From: Sphagnum compactum
Taxonomy: Eukaryota > Bryophyta > Sphagnopsida > Sphagnales
Direction of reading: 5' to 3'
Assembly (NCBI GenBank): GCA_965153455.1
Contig: OZ234495.1
Span: 20,518,875 to 20,582,874 of the forward strand
Length of the DNA: 64,000 bases
The notes beneath the pieces are model-generated. The model ran no database searches and had not been told where the DNA came from. It saw only the letters and a program-made list of their open reading frames with translations. How positions within the stretch are numbered: the stretch's first letter is position 1; each line of letters begins with the position of its first letter. The position numbers and the translations under genes were made by a program. Positions 47,461-60,330 of the stretch are shown in pieces.

Positions 47461-49701
47461 GGTGGATCCAGGGCCAGGTCAATAAATCTAGGGTTGAGTT
47501 GGCAACCAATTGGCTACAATATGACAGGGTGCTTAAGGTTTTCTGCTTTTGTATTTTGAATATTGCCAAATTTGGCTAAATATACTTATGGATAATGAAC
47601 ACTTGAGCAAGATCGCAACATTTTGAAAAAAAACACTAGTGCTGCTGCGTCTGGAGCTGTCGCCCAAAAATCGGTTGCCAATCCAACTCTAGATTATGTT
47701 GATAATCCAAAACAGATGTGAAGTTACTTCCCTCAGCCGTCAAACAAACAAAAAGTTCAAATCTATTGCTTTGACAGAACAAACACAAACAACTAAAAGT
47801 CTGCATCTCTTAATGATGGACGAATCATGCACTCAAAAAAGAGTTATGTATTCAGAACATTGATGGCTGTTTCAGAAGAGAAAACCAAAAAAAAACAATA
47901 GATAAGAATAACCATAAAAACACTATAAAAATATAAAACACTAATAAAAGTATAATTACACTGACTTGACAAAGCCTGTTCTTGAAGGGCCACAACCATG
48001 TTTGTAAGTGAAAGTGAACTTTGGCCACAGCACCCAGCTTTCTCCTAAACAGTTATTGATCCCACACTACTTACACCTTTGCATTTACTCTTAACCAGGT
48101 GCCAGCCAAGTTGACAGTTTTTGACTTATCTTCAAGAGCTCTGAAACCATCAACTGCTTGGTACAGGTACAAAAGAGCTCACTAACTGATCAGGTTTCAT
48201 CTCACATATCCTTTTGGCTATCTTCATATCCAGCTACTGTAACTGTCATGGACATAACATCATACAAGGATCAACGTCCCAAGCTTAGAATGTCCCTTGA
48301 GGCTCTATGACCATGTAAGGTTGCTCAAATGCACATGAGCAAAATACCAATTTCCAGGGAAAGCTATTTACTGATATCCTCTAGATTGCATGCACCACAT
48401 CACATAAGGGGTTCCAGCATACTAGTTTTTGATCCCATCTCAATTTCATAGAGCACAGCAACATTGCACAAACCTCCTGCAGTCCAATTATAACCCAAGT
48501 TAATATGCCAGCACAGCTAACAAACTCAACATGTGTAAAGAGACAAGCATTCAATTGTCAGTAACTGAAATCATGTAGTGTCACAGTCTAAAGATGCGTA
48601 GCCAACATGACACCAATACACTGTCACCAAAGGTAACCTATGCAATAGATCTGTTGATAAGATCACTATTACAAACTGGACCAACAGCATGTTGCAAAAG
48701 GAAAGGACAGGGTCAACTAACTTTAGAGAACTTTTCAGACCCTCACTGCACTTGTTAAGCCCAAACCCAGTGTAGACCATGGCCATCATCCAATACCATC
48801 CTCAGCTAGGACATGTTCCTCTCTTTGACCTCCAGAGCAAAAAAGGCTAAAAGTTTGTACAAATCTTTGAACTCAAAGCTAAAACTTGTCGCATATCAAC
48901 CAGCACAGCATGGGATCATTTTGCAGCAAAGCAGGATAAACCAACCAGATTGTTTGCCTGGTGAGTCCACCAACCCTCCCAAGAAAGATTTGAGCAGGCC
49001 CTCATTTCCTGGACTTGATCTCTGTCCACCATTCAGCATACTAATCAACAAACAGAACACTACCACCATACAGACCTCAATATAGACTTGTAACTATAAA
49101 AGGTCAGAAAAACATGGTATCCTGTTCTTGTAGCAGGGCATTTAAAAGTGGGAAAGGCATCAGTTCTAGTCCAGGGTATAACATCTGTTGAGAGCTGTTT
49201 ATTATGAGCAAGACAAGCACTGGAAGAACAAGAACAACCCCATTCAGCAAAATTGACTGCAAATGGACCAATAAATACAATAGTTGGTCAAAAAAATGTC
49301 TAGGTCAGTGGTCAATATACAAAAGCATGCAGAGCAATTATCTACACTAATGAAAACTAAGTTGACCACCAGCACTTCATAAGATCCAAAGCAAATGTGC
49401 ATATGCAGTTTCTGGACATGGATTACACCATACCAATGGCAAACTCCAAATATGAATTTGGATAATTTTCCAGGCAGCCTGTGTGTATATAAGCTTTCAC
49501 TGCAGCTTCCTCCTTGGCTTATATCACTTCACAGACCTGCTCACAACAACACACTTCATCCTGGGTTAGACCTTAAATGATATTTGTTTGAAGAATCAAC
49601 CTTGGACGTCTAATGCTCTCCACTCATGTAAACACCAAGTTCATGACCATAGATAGGAATGAGCATCGGTGTGGATAAGTCCACCCATACAGTTTCTATG
49701 G

Positions 49702-52700
49702 CTATGAGCTAGCTCCATGCATGTAGTGCAAGCCGCTTGAGGAGCCAAGCCAGAGACCCCATGTGTGGTCAGTTTCAAAAGGAAACTCCTCCCAGTAGCC
49801 ACCCCCTTCAAATTGACTTCGCACTCCTGCAAGACGAATACCCCACTTAGAATTGCTACTCCTTCAACATATCTATCAGATTGTAGAAAATACTCCACAA
49901 CAATAACACTTAGGCAATCGTTGCATCCATATGTATTGAACCATACTTTTAACAATGCATACCTACTTCTTTGCAAGCACTTTGCAGTTGCATCTATTTG
50001 TCATTCACAATTGCAACTCACATGCATCCATACACAAATCAAGAATTCAGGGTGCCCGTTTACAATCTAAATTTTGAAACCAATGACATAGAAGGTAGAG
50101 AAAATAATTCAAAGTCAAGGCAAGGTGGCAACTGTCCAGAAGCTGGTTGACCTCTTTGATGATGGTACAAAGTGGAAACTTACGCAAGGAAGCCGGCCAG
50201 CAGACAGAAGTTGTCAGTGAGGAAAATCCTGTTTGTGTGTGTAGCAATCGCCCTGAAGTAAGGCTCCAAATTCGCACTGCACGATCCTCCCCACCTGAGC
50301 CACCAAGGCTGTTATTAACATCCATTCCTCTCTCCTTCTCTCTGGACACCTCAACTGCAGATCAACTGTATGTATGCAAATAACACATAACAGCTATTTA
50401 GGCCAAAATTCCAATTACCTGAGACAAGAAAAGTTTCACTGGGATCAACACCCATCTGCAGTGATGTATGCGTATTGCTATGGCCTTCATATGTTCGCAC
50501 AGCTCCGTTCTCCACCATGCGGCGGTCCCATTGCTGAATCTAGTGTCAGCATGCACATTGATGCATGTTAAAGTGATCTCTAGTATCATGCATCAAGAAG
50601 CACCATAAGCAACCAGAATATGAATTCTCCTATGTTTTGGGGCAGCACTACGCATTCCTAGCAAATAAATGGGGAGAAAGGAAGGGAGAAAAACTTACAA
50701 CTCCATTCATTGCACTTGCAAGCAGATAGTTCTCATCACTATGCATAAGTACCATACTGCCAAAAAGTCATATGGAGCATGCTCAGAAATGAAACAATCA
50801 ATGTCTAACATTTCTTCTCTGGACAAAAGAAGAGTGTTAGTTATCATGAAAGTTCACATTAGTCCCTACAATGTTGAAGGTCACCCTTGCAATACCACGC
50901 CAAACCCCAATTCCCAAACTCAGACCTACCACAGGCCTACTGCCAAAAGTGATTTGAATTGATGATGTACATGAGAAACCCAACCAAGCACCATGATACT
51001 GAATTTGAGAAGTTAAACTCATCCATATGAGAACACTCCACATCACCAGTAGCTGATTGAACAACAGACTCTGAAAACAAGGATAGGAAAAGGAAAAGTG
51101 AAAGCTCAGTATATCCTCTGTGACTTTGGATCTCTGCAAAATCACAATAGCAGCATCTGAAGCAGCATCAGCAGCTCACCTACAGATTGCTGAATCCATT
51201 CGCATGATCTTTGAATGACTGCAATAATGATCATTCAATCTCCAGTTCTGGCTCTGTTTAGCCTGTTCATACCTAAGAGCAGGAACCTGTCAGAGAATGA
51301 TAAAAGTAAGCAGTTTCCTCTCTGATTCTGAGCACATGACATTAGTGTCTGAAATATACACAACATTGTCTCAGGACATCTACTGCATCTCATTCACATG
51401 TTTGGCATGACACATTTACAGCCATCATCCACAAAAGCCTGGCCTCATATACACTGAAGGGAGAAAGGAGACATACATTAACATAAGTACCCCCAACCCT
51501 GCCACCAGAATGTTTCTGCTGCTTAACATTTGAGGTTTTTCCTCTTCGATTGGGCTGATTCCTAGATGTGCCTCCACCAACTGAGACATGTGACTTGAAA
51601 TGTAGGCCTGATTCCTTTGGAGGTGGCAATCGCAAGTCAACAGTTGAAATGACTCCATTTCGAAATCCACACAAGAGTATATTCCCCTGAGAGACGGCAA
51701 ATATTCAGAAACCCTTCATAACATTGGTGGAGTATCTGCATAACTTGCACCCTTTGAGACTGGGTCATCAAACAGCTATCCTCTGTGTTCATGCATAATT
51801 CCCCTTGCCAACATGGGGAGCCATAACAGCATAGTTACCGTTTTATCAAACTGCTGAGAGAGGCAAGCACTGCTGCTCCGATACAACCATGACAAAACAC
51901 ATCTCTCCACTTCCACCCGAGCTGCTCCTGTATTCATACCTGCAGGCCCCAACCAGCAGTGGCATGAACCATATATGGCTAGCAATGCCCCACCCTTGCA
52001 GATCTAATTGTGCATTTGCAGCTGTAGTGTTAAGTGCACACATGCACATAACAATCCAAGCACAAAACAGAAGGTGACAGGTAAGTAAAATATTGTCCAA
52101 GCTTTACCAAGGCTAGCAACTGTCCCATTAGGACTGCCCTCTGTGGTCCAGACACTGCACCCAGTCTTGACACTTGTGGACATTGAGAAGGGGAAGCGAT
52201 AGGAGCGGTCCCATTCTCTAATTTCTGGTATTTGCTTCAAACTCAGCACATAAAGCGATCCACTAACTTCAGCTGAACCTAATGTTGTAACTCTGAGTTT
52301 GAGGAATCAGTCATGGACCACCTTTCCAACACAGGAGATCAATTCAGAATATCACTTTATGGAATGAACAAGTTGGACACATATAACCATAACAGGACAA
52401 CCAGAATGATCAAATGTTGCATACTTCTACTCAAGCAGACTAACTAGTAGGCAGAAGACTCCATAAAAGAACTGGGCGTTAAGAAACATAACCATACAAC
52501 CAGAGGTGCAACTGTGACTTGCTTTAGCTAGTTCATTGTACATATATACATGTAAGATGGATCAGACCTAAGTTCCGCACATCTCAAAAGAACCATTCGA
52601 GTGGGAAAGAACTAAATATGAAGGTGCAAAATGGATACAAAGCATGTGAACCCTCTCCAAGTCTCTTAATTGCCGTTATCCCTGAGGAAAATCGAGCTTC

Positions 52701-55113
52701 AATCGATGGCCACAAACCCACGGACTCCATCCTTCTTGATGTTTGTGTAGAATTTGAAGGTAAACACAGCTGTGGATGGAGTGGAGCTTGATCAGCTTTA
52801 TTTTGTGCCATGACACATAGCCTGACAGAAATCAACAGCTGAGTGGTCACATCTCAATAAAAATCTCAAAATGTAATTGGTTTAGTGCTATCGGCCCAAT
52901 TTGTAGTCCAATAAGAGCTGCAGTCAACCTAACAACAAGGTTTTCTCAATCTGAAGGGTAATTGAACGACTATATTTCTACACTGTGATTGAACTACTAA
53001 TTGGTAGCAATTCCTTGGTTGAATTTTACTACAGGACTACATTCTAGAGGAAGCATCAGAGAACACCAGAACAAGACAACCTCAAGAAATAATTAGACCC
53101 TGGAAGTCCATTGAATATGGAGTGATTGGATTACCCAAAGCGGCCAGTGCTACCACCGAGAACAAGCACATCCGCCTCCTTCTCACCTTCATTTGTTTGG
53201 GAGCTCACACGTAACTGTTGAAGTGCACCATCTGCCCACTTATTTGTGCCATTGTACTCCCACACCTGTCCACAGGTGGTGAAAACCCTAAATTTGCAGT
53301 TCCAGTAAACTTCCATTGCAACAGAATCCCCTCTCCGCAGATGACAGCCACATGTCAAGCACATCACACAAGACTTCAAAGTTTCTTGCTTGAATTCAAA
53401 GTAAGTGACATCCTGCTGCACATGCCCTGCCCTTCAGACTTCAACCTCATTTGCCAGCAAAGTTCAATAATGCACCTGCTATTGAGCAAGAGGGATAGAG
53501 AACCTGTGGGTGGCTGGTCTGTGATTCCAACAATCGACGGCGGAATGCCACCCCATTGTAGCCATTTCTACCTTGGCCACAACCAAGAAACTCTCTTTGT
53601 TGGATCAGCTGTAGCACACCTGTTTTTTCACTCTCCTTTTCTTTCTCTTCCTGTCTGTCTCCAGCATCTGGATTTCCTCCTCCCTGCAACAGCTCATACA
53701 GATCTATAGCAATCAATCACATGCAATCACAGTGTGGGCCATCAAATTTCAGACTCCCATACATACAACAACCACTGCAAATCAAAACAACAGAGCTCAA
53801 ACAAGGGAAATTGGACTATCCAACCAATCTCCAATCAGCCATCACCATATATCAGTTCAAAGATGCTTGTATCTGGAACTTGCATGTTAAAATCAAGAAG
53901 AGATTTTACAGACATAAGCATCTTTGATGAACCCATCTACCAAGTGTCATCAGGCTGCCATGGTCAATGGAAGTTCCTGTAAGTACCTGTGTTGAAGAAC
54001 TTGCTCCATTGAAAGACTTTTCAGACTCAGTCTTTGCACATTTTGAAGGCAATGGAAAATAGCGATTCCGATCAGCATCAAAATAAAAGCCTGGAAGCTC
54101 TGAAAAACAAAAAGGGTGCTGAAATCAGGGCAACACCTCACCACTTGTACTTCATCATAGATCATAATCAACAGTGGCACCAAACAAATATGTTCTGGTA
54201 TGTTAACAGAATAGGACAGTGCAAAGAGTACTGACACATTCTTGTGCCACAAATACTGCACAACTCATACTGCAAAGTAAGACCAATTCACCTCCAAAGA
54301 CATGAAAATCACATGACAAAATAAAGCATGTATCAGAGTCTTTTTCTCTTGCTCAACATATACTACCCCTCATTACCACCACAGCAGCAGTACAAATATT
54401 GTGGTTGTAAATTAGTCAGGACAATGTTAGAGTGATGGAAAAGAGGGGGTACCATGTTGATACAGTTAAGCATACAAACTCCATATGCAAACTCTTCTTA
54501 AGTGACAACACCTTTTTTTTTCCCAAGATCGGTAATTGTCTGTCATAAATTGTACATGAGGCTTGAATTCAGATGTTCCCATGCACAAAAAAACCGCCAT
54601 AAACAGTGATATCCAACATTGTTTTCCACTTAGTCAGGTGACTGGTCTCCCAAGTACTCAGGATAGGATTTTCAGATGCTCTTTGTACCAGCAGATTACC
54701 AATCCAATTTCTCATCATTCTGTAGGCATTGAAAAGCAACAAATTGGATAACCCTTGGGACATGCAAAGCCAGAACCTGAAAGAACATGAAAGTATTGGA
54801 CAAAAACTTCTGGCTCTGTATGTCCCAAGAGTTATCCAATTCCCACTTTGTACTCTAAATGTCCAATACTTTCATTTCCTCTATATGGAACATCCACTCC
54901 CACAATGCAGATTCAATATGCTAAGCGTAGAAAATCCCTCAGCAATGCAGATTCCATAGGCTAAGCACAGAAAATCCCACAGCCATTCTCAAATCTATCA
55001 AACAGAAGAGAAAAGAAAAGAAAAAAATGAAAGTGGAAACCGCAAAAAGATATAATACACTGTTCAATGACAACAAAATCTCAACGGCGACTCCGAGACT
55101 TACCAGCAGGCAT
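49702..55113 (-). CDS. DCAF4: DCAF4-like WD40 protein (DDB1-CUL4 associated factor)
   Basis: The complete gene has exons (descending) 55113-55104, 54099-53987, 53683-53504, 53265-53135, 52821-52639, 52292-52108, 51939-51839, 51686-51477, 51286-51180, 50756-50699, 50539-50419, 50294-50184 and 49805-49702. All join in frame, giving 537 residues. It starts MPAG, then ELPGFYFDADRNRYFPL, the DCAF4 N-terminal signature. Later blocks are LLQLIQQREF-like, VWEYNGTNKWADGALQQL, SGSLYVLSL, GNILLCGFRNGVISTVDLR, SDENYLLASAMNG, QQWDRRMVENGAVRTYEGH and GGEDRAVRIWSLTSG, ending WGLWLGSSSGLHYM. WDRR is a WDxR box, the element DDB1-binding WD40 proteins use. Its role would be substrate receptor of a CUL4-DDB1 ubiquitin ligase; substrates are unknown. 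The exon-11 start was set at 50539 rather than 50533 to keep the family's spacing. Confidence 0.93.
54742..54875. repeat. interleaved inverted repeats in DCAF4 intron 1
   Basis: Arm 54742-54775 pairs with 54808-54841: 34 positions, 3 mismatches, 32-base loop. Inside the loop, 54787-54802 is a perfect 16-base inverted match to 54860-54875, outside the hairpin. The order is A-B-A'-B', so both stems cannot form as a simple nested hairpin; a pseudoknot or alternative fold is implied. The location is the first intron (54100-55103) of the DCAF4-like gene. Confidence 0.85.
54905..54985. repeat. 40-bp tandem duplication in DCAF4 intron 1
   Basis: Two units start 'atgcagattc' at 54905 and 54945, each with 'gctaagc', 'agaaaatccc' and 'cagc'. 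It is next to the interleaved inverted repeats. Confidence 0.85.
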
Positions 55114-55592
55114 GGCTGATTGATAACTAAACGCGCAGCGCCACAAACACGACCCGAGAATCCGATTCTGCAACAAACAAAGAAACTATCGAGACAAACA
55201 AAGGCAAAAACACCTCCCGAAGAACCCTCAACCCCCCCCCCCGCAAAACAAAAGACCTAAAATACCACCACAAATTGATATTTCCGCACCTTCGAAGCAC
55301 TAGTTGATAACACTACACAGCACCTCCAAGCTCTCCCGGGACAAGAAGTAATAGCAACGCTCGTGTGTTCTTTACGTTTTCTCCGATCCTGAAACCAAAA
55401 AAAAGAAAAGAAAAAAATTGATCTAAACACGAACCAAAAAAACGAGAGCGACAAAAGGAGGAGACAAGGACTGTATTAAAGAGATAAAAAAGATGCGTCC
55501 ATGGCTCTGTCGCGAAGAAAAGTTGGTTGCATGCAAATGACGCGAAGGAAACAGAACTCCGTTGCAAATCCGTTGTCGCTGTTGTGCTCCCG

Positions 55593-55619
55593 AAACCCTA
55601 AATCGTCCGGAAACCCTAA
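55593..55619 (-). promoter_or_regulatory. two telo-boxes upstream of the DCAF4-like gene
   Basis: AAACCCTAA occurs twice, at 55593-55601 and 55611-55619, 18 bases apart, about 480 bases upstream of the DCAF4 start codon. Telo-boxes are known plant promoter elements near transcription start sites and can bind telomere-repeat-binding factors. Confidence 0.55.
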
Positions 55620-55659
55620 ATTCGTGTCAGTCACTTCTGTCAGGACCGGTGTGGAAGAG

Positions 55660-55800
55660 TTGCATATTCCAGTTTGGAAAGTGCACCAGGCTTTCGCCAA
55701 GTGGAAAAGACGGGGAGGTCTGTCAGTACCAGTACCAGTTGTTGCATTTTCCAGTTTGTAAAGTGCAACTGGGCTTTCCACCAACTGGAAGGAAGAAGGG
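55660..55800 (+). repeat. 81-bp tandem duplication upstream of DCAF4
   Basis: 'gttgcatattccagtttg' at 55660 and 'gttgcattttccagtttg' at 55741, each followed by 'aaagtgca' and 'gggctttc' or 'aggctttc'. The short plus-strand open frames here span the duplication and show no family motif. Confidence 0.8.
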
Positions 55801-56248
55801 GGGGTAGGGCTGTTGCCCCCTCAGGTGCCAAATAATTATTTTATTTTTCAAATTTCATTTCTGCAATGAAAAAAAATAATGTATGAAATTTCAGCAATAA
55901 TAATTATTTTGCATGTTCTCTTGTCTTTGAGCCTTTGACATAATAAGGAGAATACATTTTTTATTTCATTTTGCAAAAATGGGGAGAATTAATGTTCTAC
56001 CAAATTAAAGGAAAGATAAATGTTGGCAATTATTGGATACTTGCTTTGCAATGGGTGGATTGGCCTAGCAAGAAGCTCTTGGATTTTCGCCAAAATTTTG
56101 TATTTTTCCTTTCCCTTGTAATTTTCTTCAATTTGTATATTTTCAAAGAGATGATTTTTAGATATTTTTTCATTTTTAGAAATAATTTAATTACTACCGA
56201 ACCTGAAAGTTATTATGGTATATGGAACATAAAAAGGTTTTTTTGGGG

Positions 56249-56620
56249 GAAATTAGGGTTGCTTCTTGTTTGATGGAAAATTAGGGTTGTTGTTTCCTAT
56301 TAGATGAAAAATAACATAAAATAAAATGGGGGAAAAATATAATTAGGGATGCATCTTATTACATGGGACATAATAAGGTTTTTGATAAATCTAAGGTTCT
56401 TTCTTATTAGAGGGGCAATAATAGGGCTTTTTGGGCAATTAAGGTTACTTCTTACTAAATGGAAAATAATTGGGTCTTCATGAAAGTTAGGATTGATTTT
56501 TATTAAATGGAATGTGGCATTTATTTTTTTTGATAAATGAAAAAGATGGATCAAAAATATTATTAGCACTTTTGGGGAAATTAGAATTTCCTTTTATTAA
56601 ATGGAATAGTGGCATATGAT
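56249..56620 (+). repeat. degenerate ~47-bp tandem array
   Basis: Units of the form 'aaattagggttncttcttattaaatgg' recur near 56249, 56279, 56341, 56386, 56436, 56483 and 56578, with spacings mostly 45-62. The AATTAGGG words resemble telomeric sequence but are not TTTAGGG runs. Confidence 0.65.
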
Positions 56621-59600
56621 TCACTTTAGGTTACATCAAAAGGAAGTGTGGAAACCATTCTTCAAGTTTTTGGGAAAATCCATGTTGCTTTTAATTCTAA
56701 TGATGATGATGCATCATAGTTGGTTTAGGGTGAACAACTTTGGGTTTCATATTGTTTTTTCGTATGATAGAATTTCAAATTACAATTATGATAGAATTAT
56801 TCTAGATTTGAAATTGTGCGAAAGAAAATTTTGACATGTTGAAGTCTATCAAAATGTCATGTAAAATCCCCCCCAATTATTTTATGATTCAAATATGAAT
56901 GCCCATAAATTTTATTAGCAAATTTTGCTTCATGTTTTGCCTAGTCTAACCACTAAACAACCATGGGTGAACAAATGTGCCAATTAGTGCAAAAGCCTGT
57001 TATCAAACATCATTTAATTGGTAAACACTCAATGATACCTTATAACCAAACGATCTATTCTTAGAACCTGTGGTTCGGGTTTTTAAACCTTTCATTTGGA
57101 ATTGGGGTTTTGGTATTCATTATATAATGGGCTTCAAAATTCCCCCATGCCAAATATTTTGCCTATTCCTTTGCCTTTGTATGTTTGGCAATGAGTAATC
57201 ATACCTCATAATCAAAACTATAGATTGTTGGGCATTTCCACCAGTTGTTTGGCCATAAGTGGGATTTGTCAAAACTAAAAAATAAAAAAAAACCATAATG
57301 TCCCCTCCTATGTTTGGTAGGGTTTAGAAGTTGATGTCAAAACACTCATTGTATTAGTTTTAAACATTCTTCTAATGCCTCTAGACTTCAAAAGGATATT
57401 GTAAACTTTCACTTGGTGCATCCATAGCCATGATGATCATTCAAGGAAGGGAAAAAATGAAAAGATAAAAGGTTTCGAAGTAATGGGGGTTAATGTTTGG
57501 TAATGGGTGTCACAAAACAAGTTGTGATTTAGAGCTAAAAAATTTTAAATAATGTTTTGTTCCCTATGAATTTCAAAGAGGTTTTGTAAAGTTTTAGTTG
57601 GCACACTCCTAGCTCTTTAGATCACTCAAAATGGACAAAAAATTATAGTGTTTGAAACTAAAGGGAGCCTAATGTTTTCTTTTATAAACATTATCCAATT
57701 TGGACAATTCATTTTTTGCGTGTGTTTCTTTTCATTATTCCTTTGTCTTTACAATTCAAAAATTTATTACAAGTGTTGACTTGGCACGTTTATAGCCATA
57801 AAAGTCATCCAAAAAGGGCAATGAATAAGATATACTCAATGTTTGGTGATGGGCATGTTTACTTAATGGGTGTGATCTTGAAATAAATAAATAAATAATG
57901 AACATAGTTATCCCTAGTACCCCTCCCTAACTTTGTTTGGTTACAGGTGAAGTTTGTAAACTATGGTTTTAAAAATTGAACACAAAGTTTCCTATTTGTG
58001 TGGTAATGGGTATGGGTTGCCAAAAATGAAAGGAAAGTGCTTAAAAGTGCTATTTGGTGACGGGTAAGGTTTATAATTTTTTTTATAAAAATGAAGCCGT
58101 ATGTCCTCCACTTGTCCATAGTAACAAATGTGGGTTGTAAAAAATGAAACAAGAGTGACTAGAAGTGTTCCTATTTCTATTTGGTGATGGGTGGGGTTTG
58201 TAAATTTTATTTTTAAATGAATAAAGGTTGTTGCACACATCTATTTAGGGATGAGAAATTTATGTCACAAAGTGGAAACAATGGTCAATATCTATTGGTG
58301 ATTGGAGGAGAGACAATAAGAACACCATAAACATCCAAATCCTTGCATATTTAATTTTTCACTAAATTATATTCCATTAATCATAAACTTATTTTGGATT
58401 TCCTAGTCCCACAAAAGGAACCAAGTACCAATCCAACCATCCAAGCGCATGCAAATCAAATAACTTGATTTTGTTTTTCCTTTTGCCATCAAAATTGGCA
58501 AGCAAGTGACAAGTTAAGGATTACCAAAACAAATTCTTAATTTGGTCATATATTACTCACCTCTCTTTCATTACATCAAATCATGAGTTGTTTATAAGTA
58601 GAGTTAATAGATGACTTGCATAATTTCTTAGAGTTGCTAGTCCTTAGTGTAAGTGTAAAAAGATCAAAAAACAAGGAAATAGAATAAATGTGAGTGCAAA
58701 AGGAAAATTAAATCTAATGTAACTACATAAAAAATAAAAGAAGAACAATTAAATGTAAAAATAAATGAAAGTTGAATGGAATCAATCTTGTAAACAAACT
58801 ATTCAAAAAGGTTTTCCAAGTTTTTATTCCACCACCCAACACTTCCACCACCAACAAAACCAAGATCCCACATATTTTAACCTTAGCTTCCATTTCAGCA
58901 CACTTTGAATGTCACCCTCGTTACCTACACCATAACCATGGATGAAGACAAATAGTGTAGGAAGATTTTTCTAACATTTTCATTTTAATATTTTTTACAT
59001 AGCCACTAGAGACAAATTTAGTAATTCATTATCCTAAGTTAACCTAATTTTTTCTATTTTGTGGGATTTGTACAAGAAAAATGGTTACCTTTTGTGGGAC
59101 TTATGCACATGACCTAAACTTGTTAAAAGTTGGGACTAGGATGAGAAAATTAACCATGAACCCAACCATGCCTCATAAAAGGCAAAATGACATGATGAAT
59201 TATAAAAATCTAAAAAAAGGAGAACAACTTGTCTAGGTTTGTCACACACACAACAATTGTTGATAGATATGCTACTAGTACTATGGTACATTGAAAATGG
59301 ACATACTAGAATTTAAATGAAGCCATGGATGTTGTGAAAAGAAGGCATGCCTTTTAAAAAAAGACTAGCCAACTGTGGAAGATATCATTAACATCTCTTT
59401 TAGACCACTTGAATGGGAAAATTAGGTCATAAAAAATGAGACCAATGGGTATGTGAATAGAGGGTGTGAAGACAAAATATTAATATAATGGGTTTGACTA
59501 TACAAAAGTTAAACCTATCCATTACCTTGCAACAATTGAAAATGAAAGTGATTGAACTCATATAAAGGTCAAACCAATGTCATTTCAAAATGGGAAACTT

Positions 59601-60149
59601 GGAAACAACTAGTTATAATGGTTCAAAAGGTGGCATCCATAATTGAATAATTAAATGCCAAAAGGTTTCCAAGTTTGCAAAGCACAACGGTTGACCACAA
59701 CATTTTATGCATCATTCGACACCAACCTACAAAAGTTTTACTCACAACACACATTTAGCTCAAAACACATATGGAATTGTGATGAAATTGAATTTCAAGT
59801 TGGTTGGCAAGCTAATGTAATCTAGTTTTGGGTAGGTGTGGATCATAGGAGGTCTATAGTATATTTAAAAAATCCATGGCATGGCTCATTGTCAATTCCA
59901 TAATGAATATAGCTTGCAAATTATTTTTATTAAGTAGGTGATAGCCTAACCTACTTAATTTAATTACTTTAATGTAACATACCTACCTAACCCCTTAAGC
60001 ATGCAAATAACTTATAAGTGTAAGAAATTGAACCTTTCACCTTGACAATGATAAACCAAATCCTTACCAATGGATTATGCCATTAAAATTTGACAATTTT
60101 TGTCAAAATTTTTATTTCATATCATTACTTATTAAGTACATATAAAGGT

Positions 60150-60330
60150 TGGATAAGTAATAGGTTGGTTAGAAGTAGATTGGTAGGTAGGTTGTAGGTA
60201 AATAGGTAAGTGGATGGGTAGGTATATAAACCTAGGCTACTTATTTAGCTTGTTAGGAAGTAGGTAGGTTAGTGGGTGGGTAGGTAAGTAGGTAGATTTA
60301 GGTTACCTACCTAGCCTAGGTAGTAATTAG
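60150..60330. repeat. GGTA-rich simple repeat
   Basis: Runs of 'ggtaggta', 'gggtaggta' and, at the end, 'acctacctag' make a low-complexity stretch with some self-complementarity. There is no coding potential. Confidence 0.85.

Larger units (their letters stand above)
40200..49701. other. long AT-rich gene-poor spacer
   Basis: About 9.5 kb with no recognisable exon chain. 40390-41600 is dominated by T- and A-runs. 42100-47600 is AT-rich with only short open frames. 47900-49650 is less AT-rich and lies beyond the 3' end of the DCAF4-like gene; it holds no protein I can name. Confidence 0.6.

Noticed and set aside
56249-56620. Interstitial telomeric repeats
   Set aside because: The words are AATTAGGG within a ~47-bp unit, not runs of TTTAGGG.
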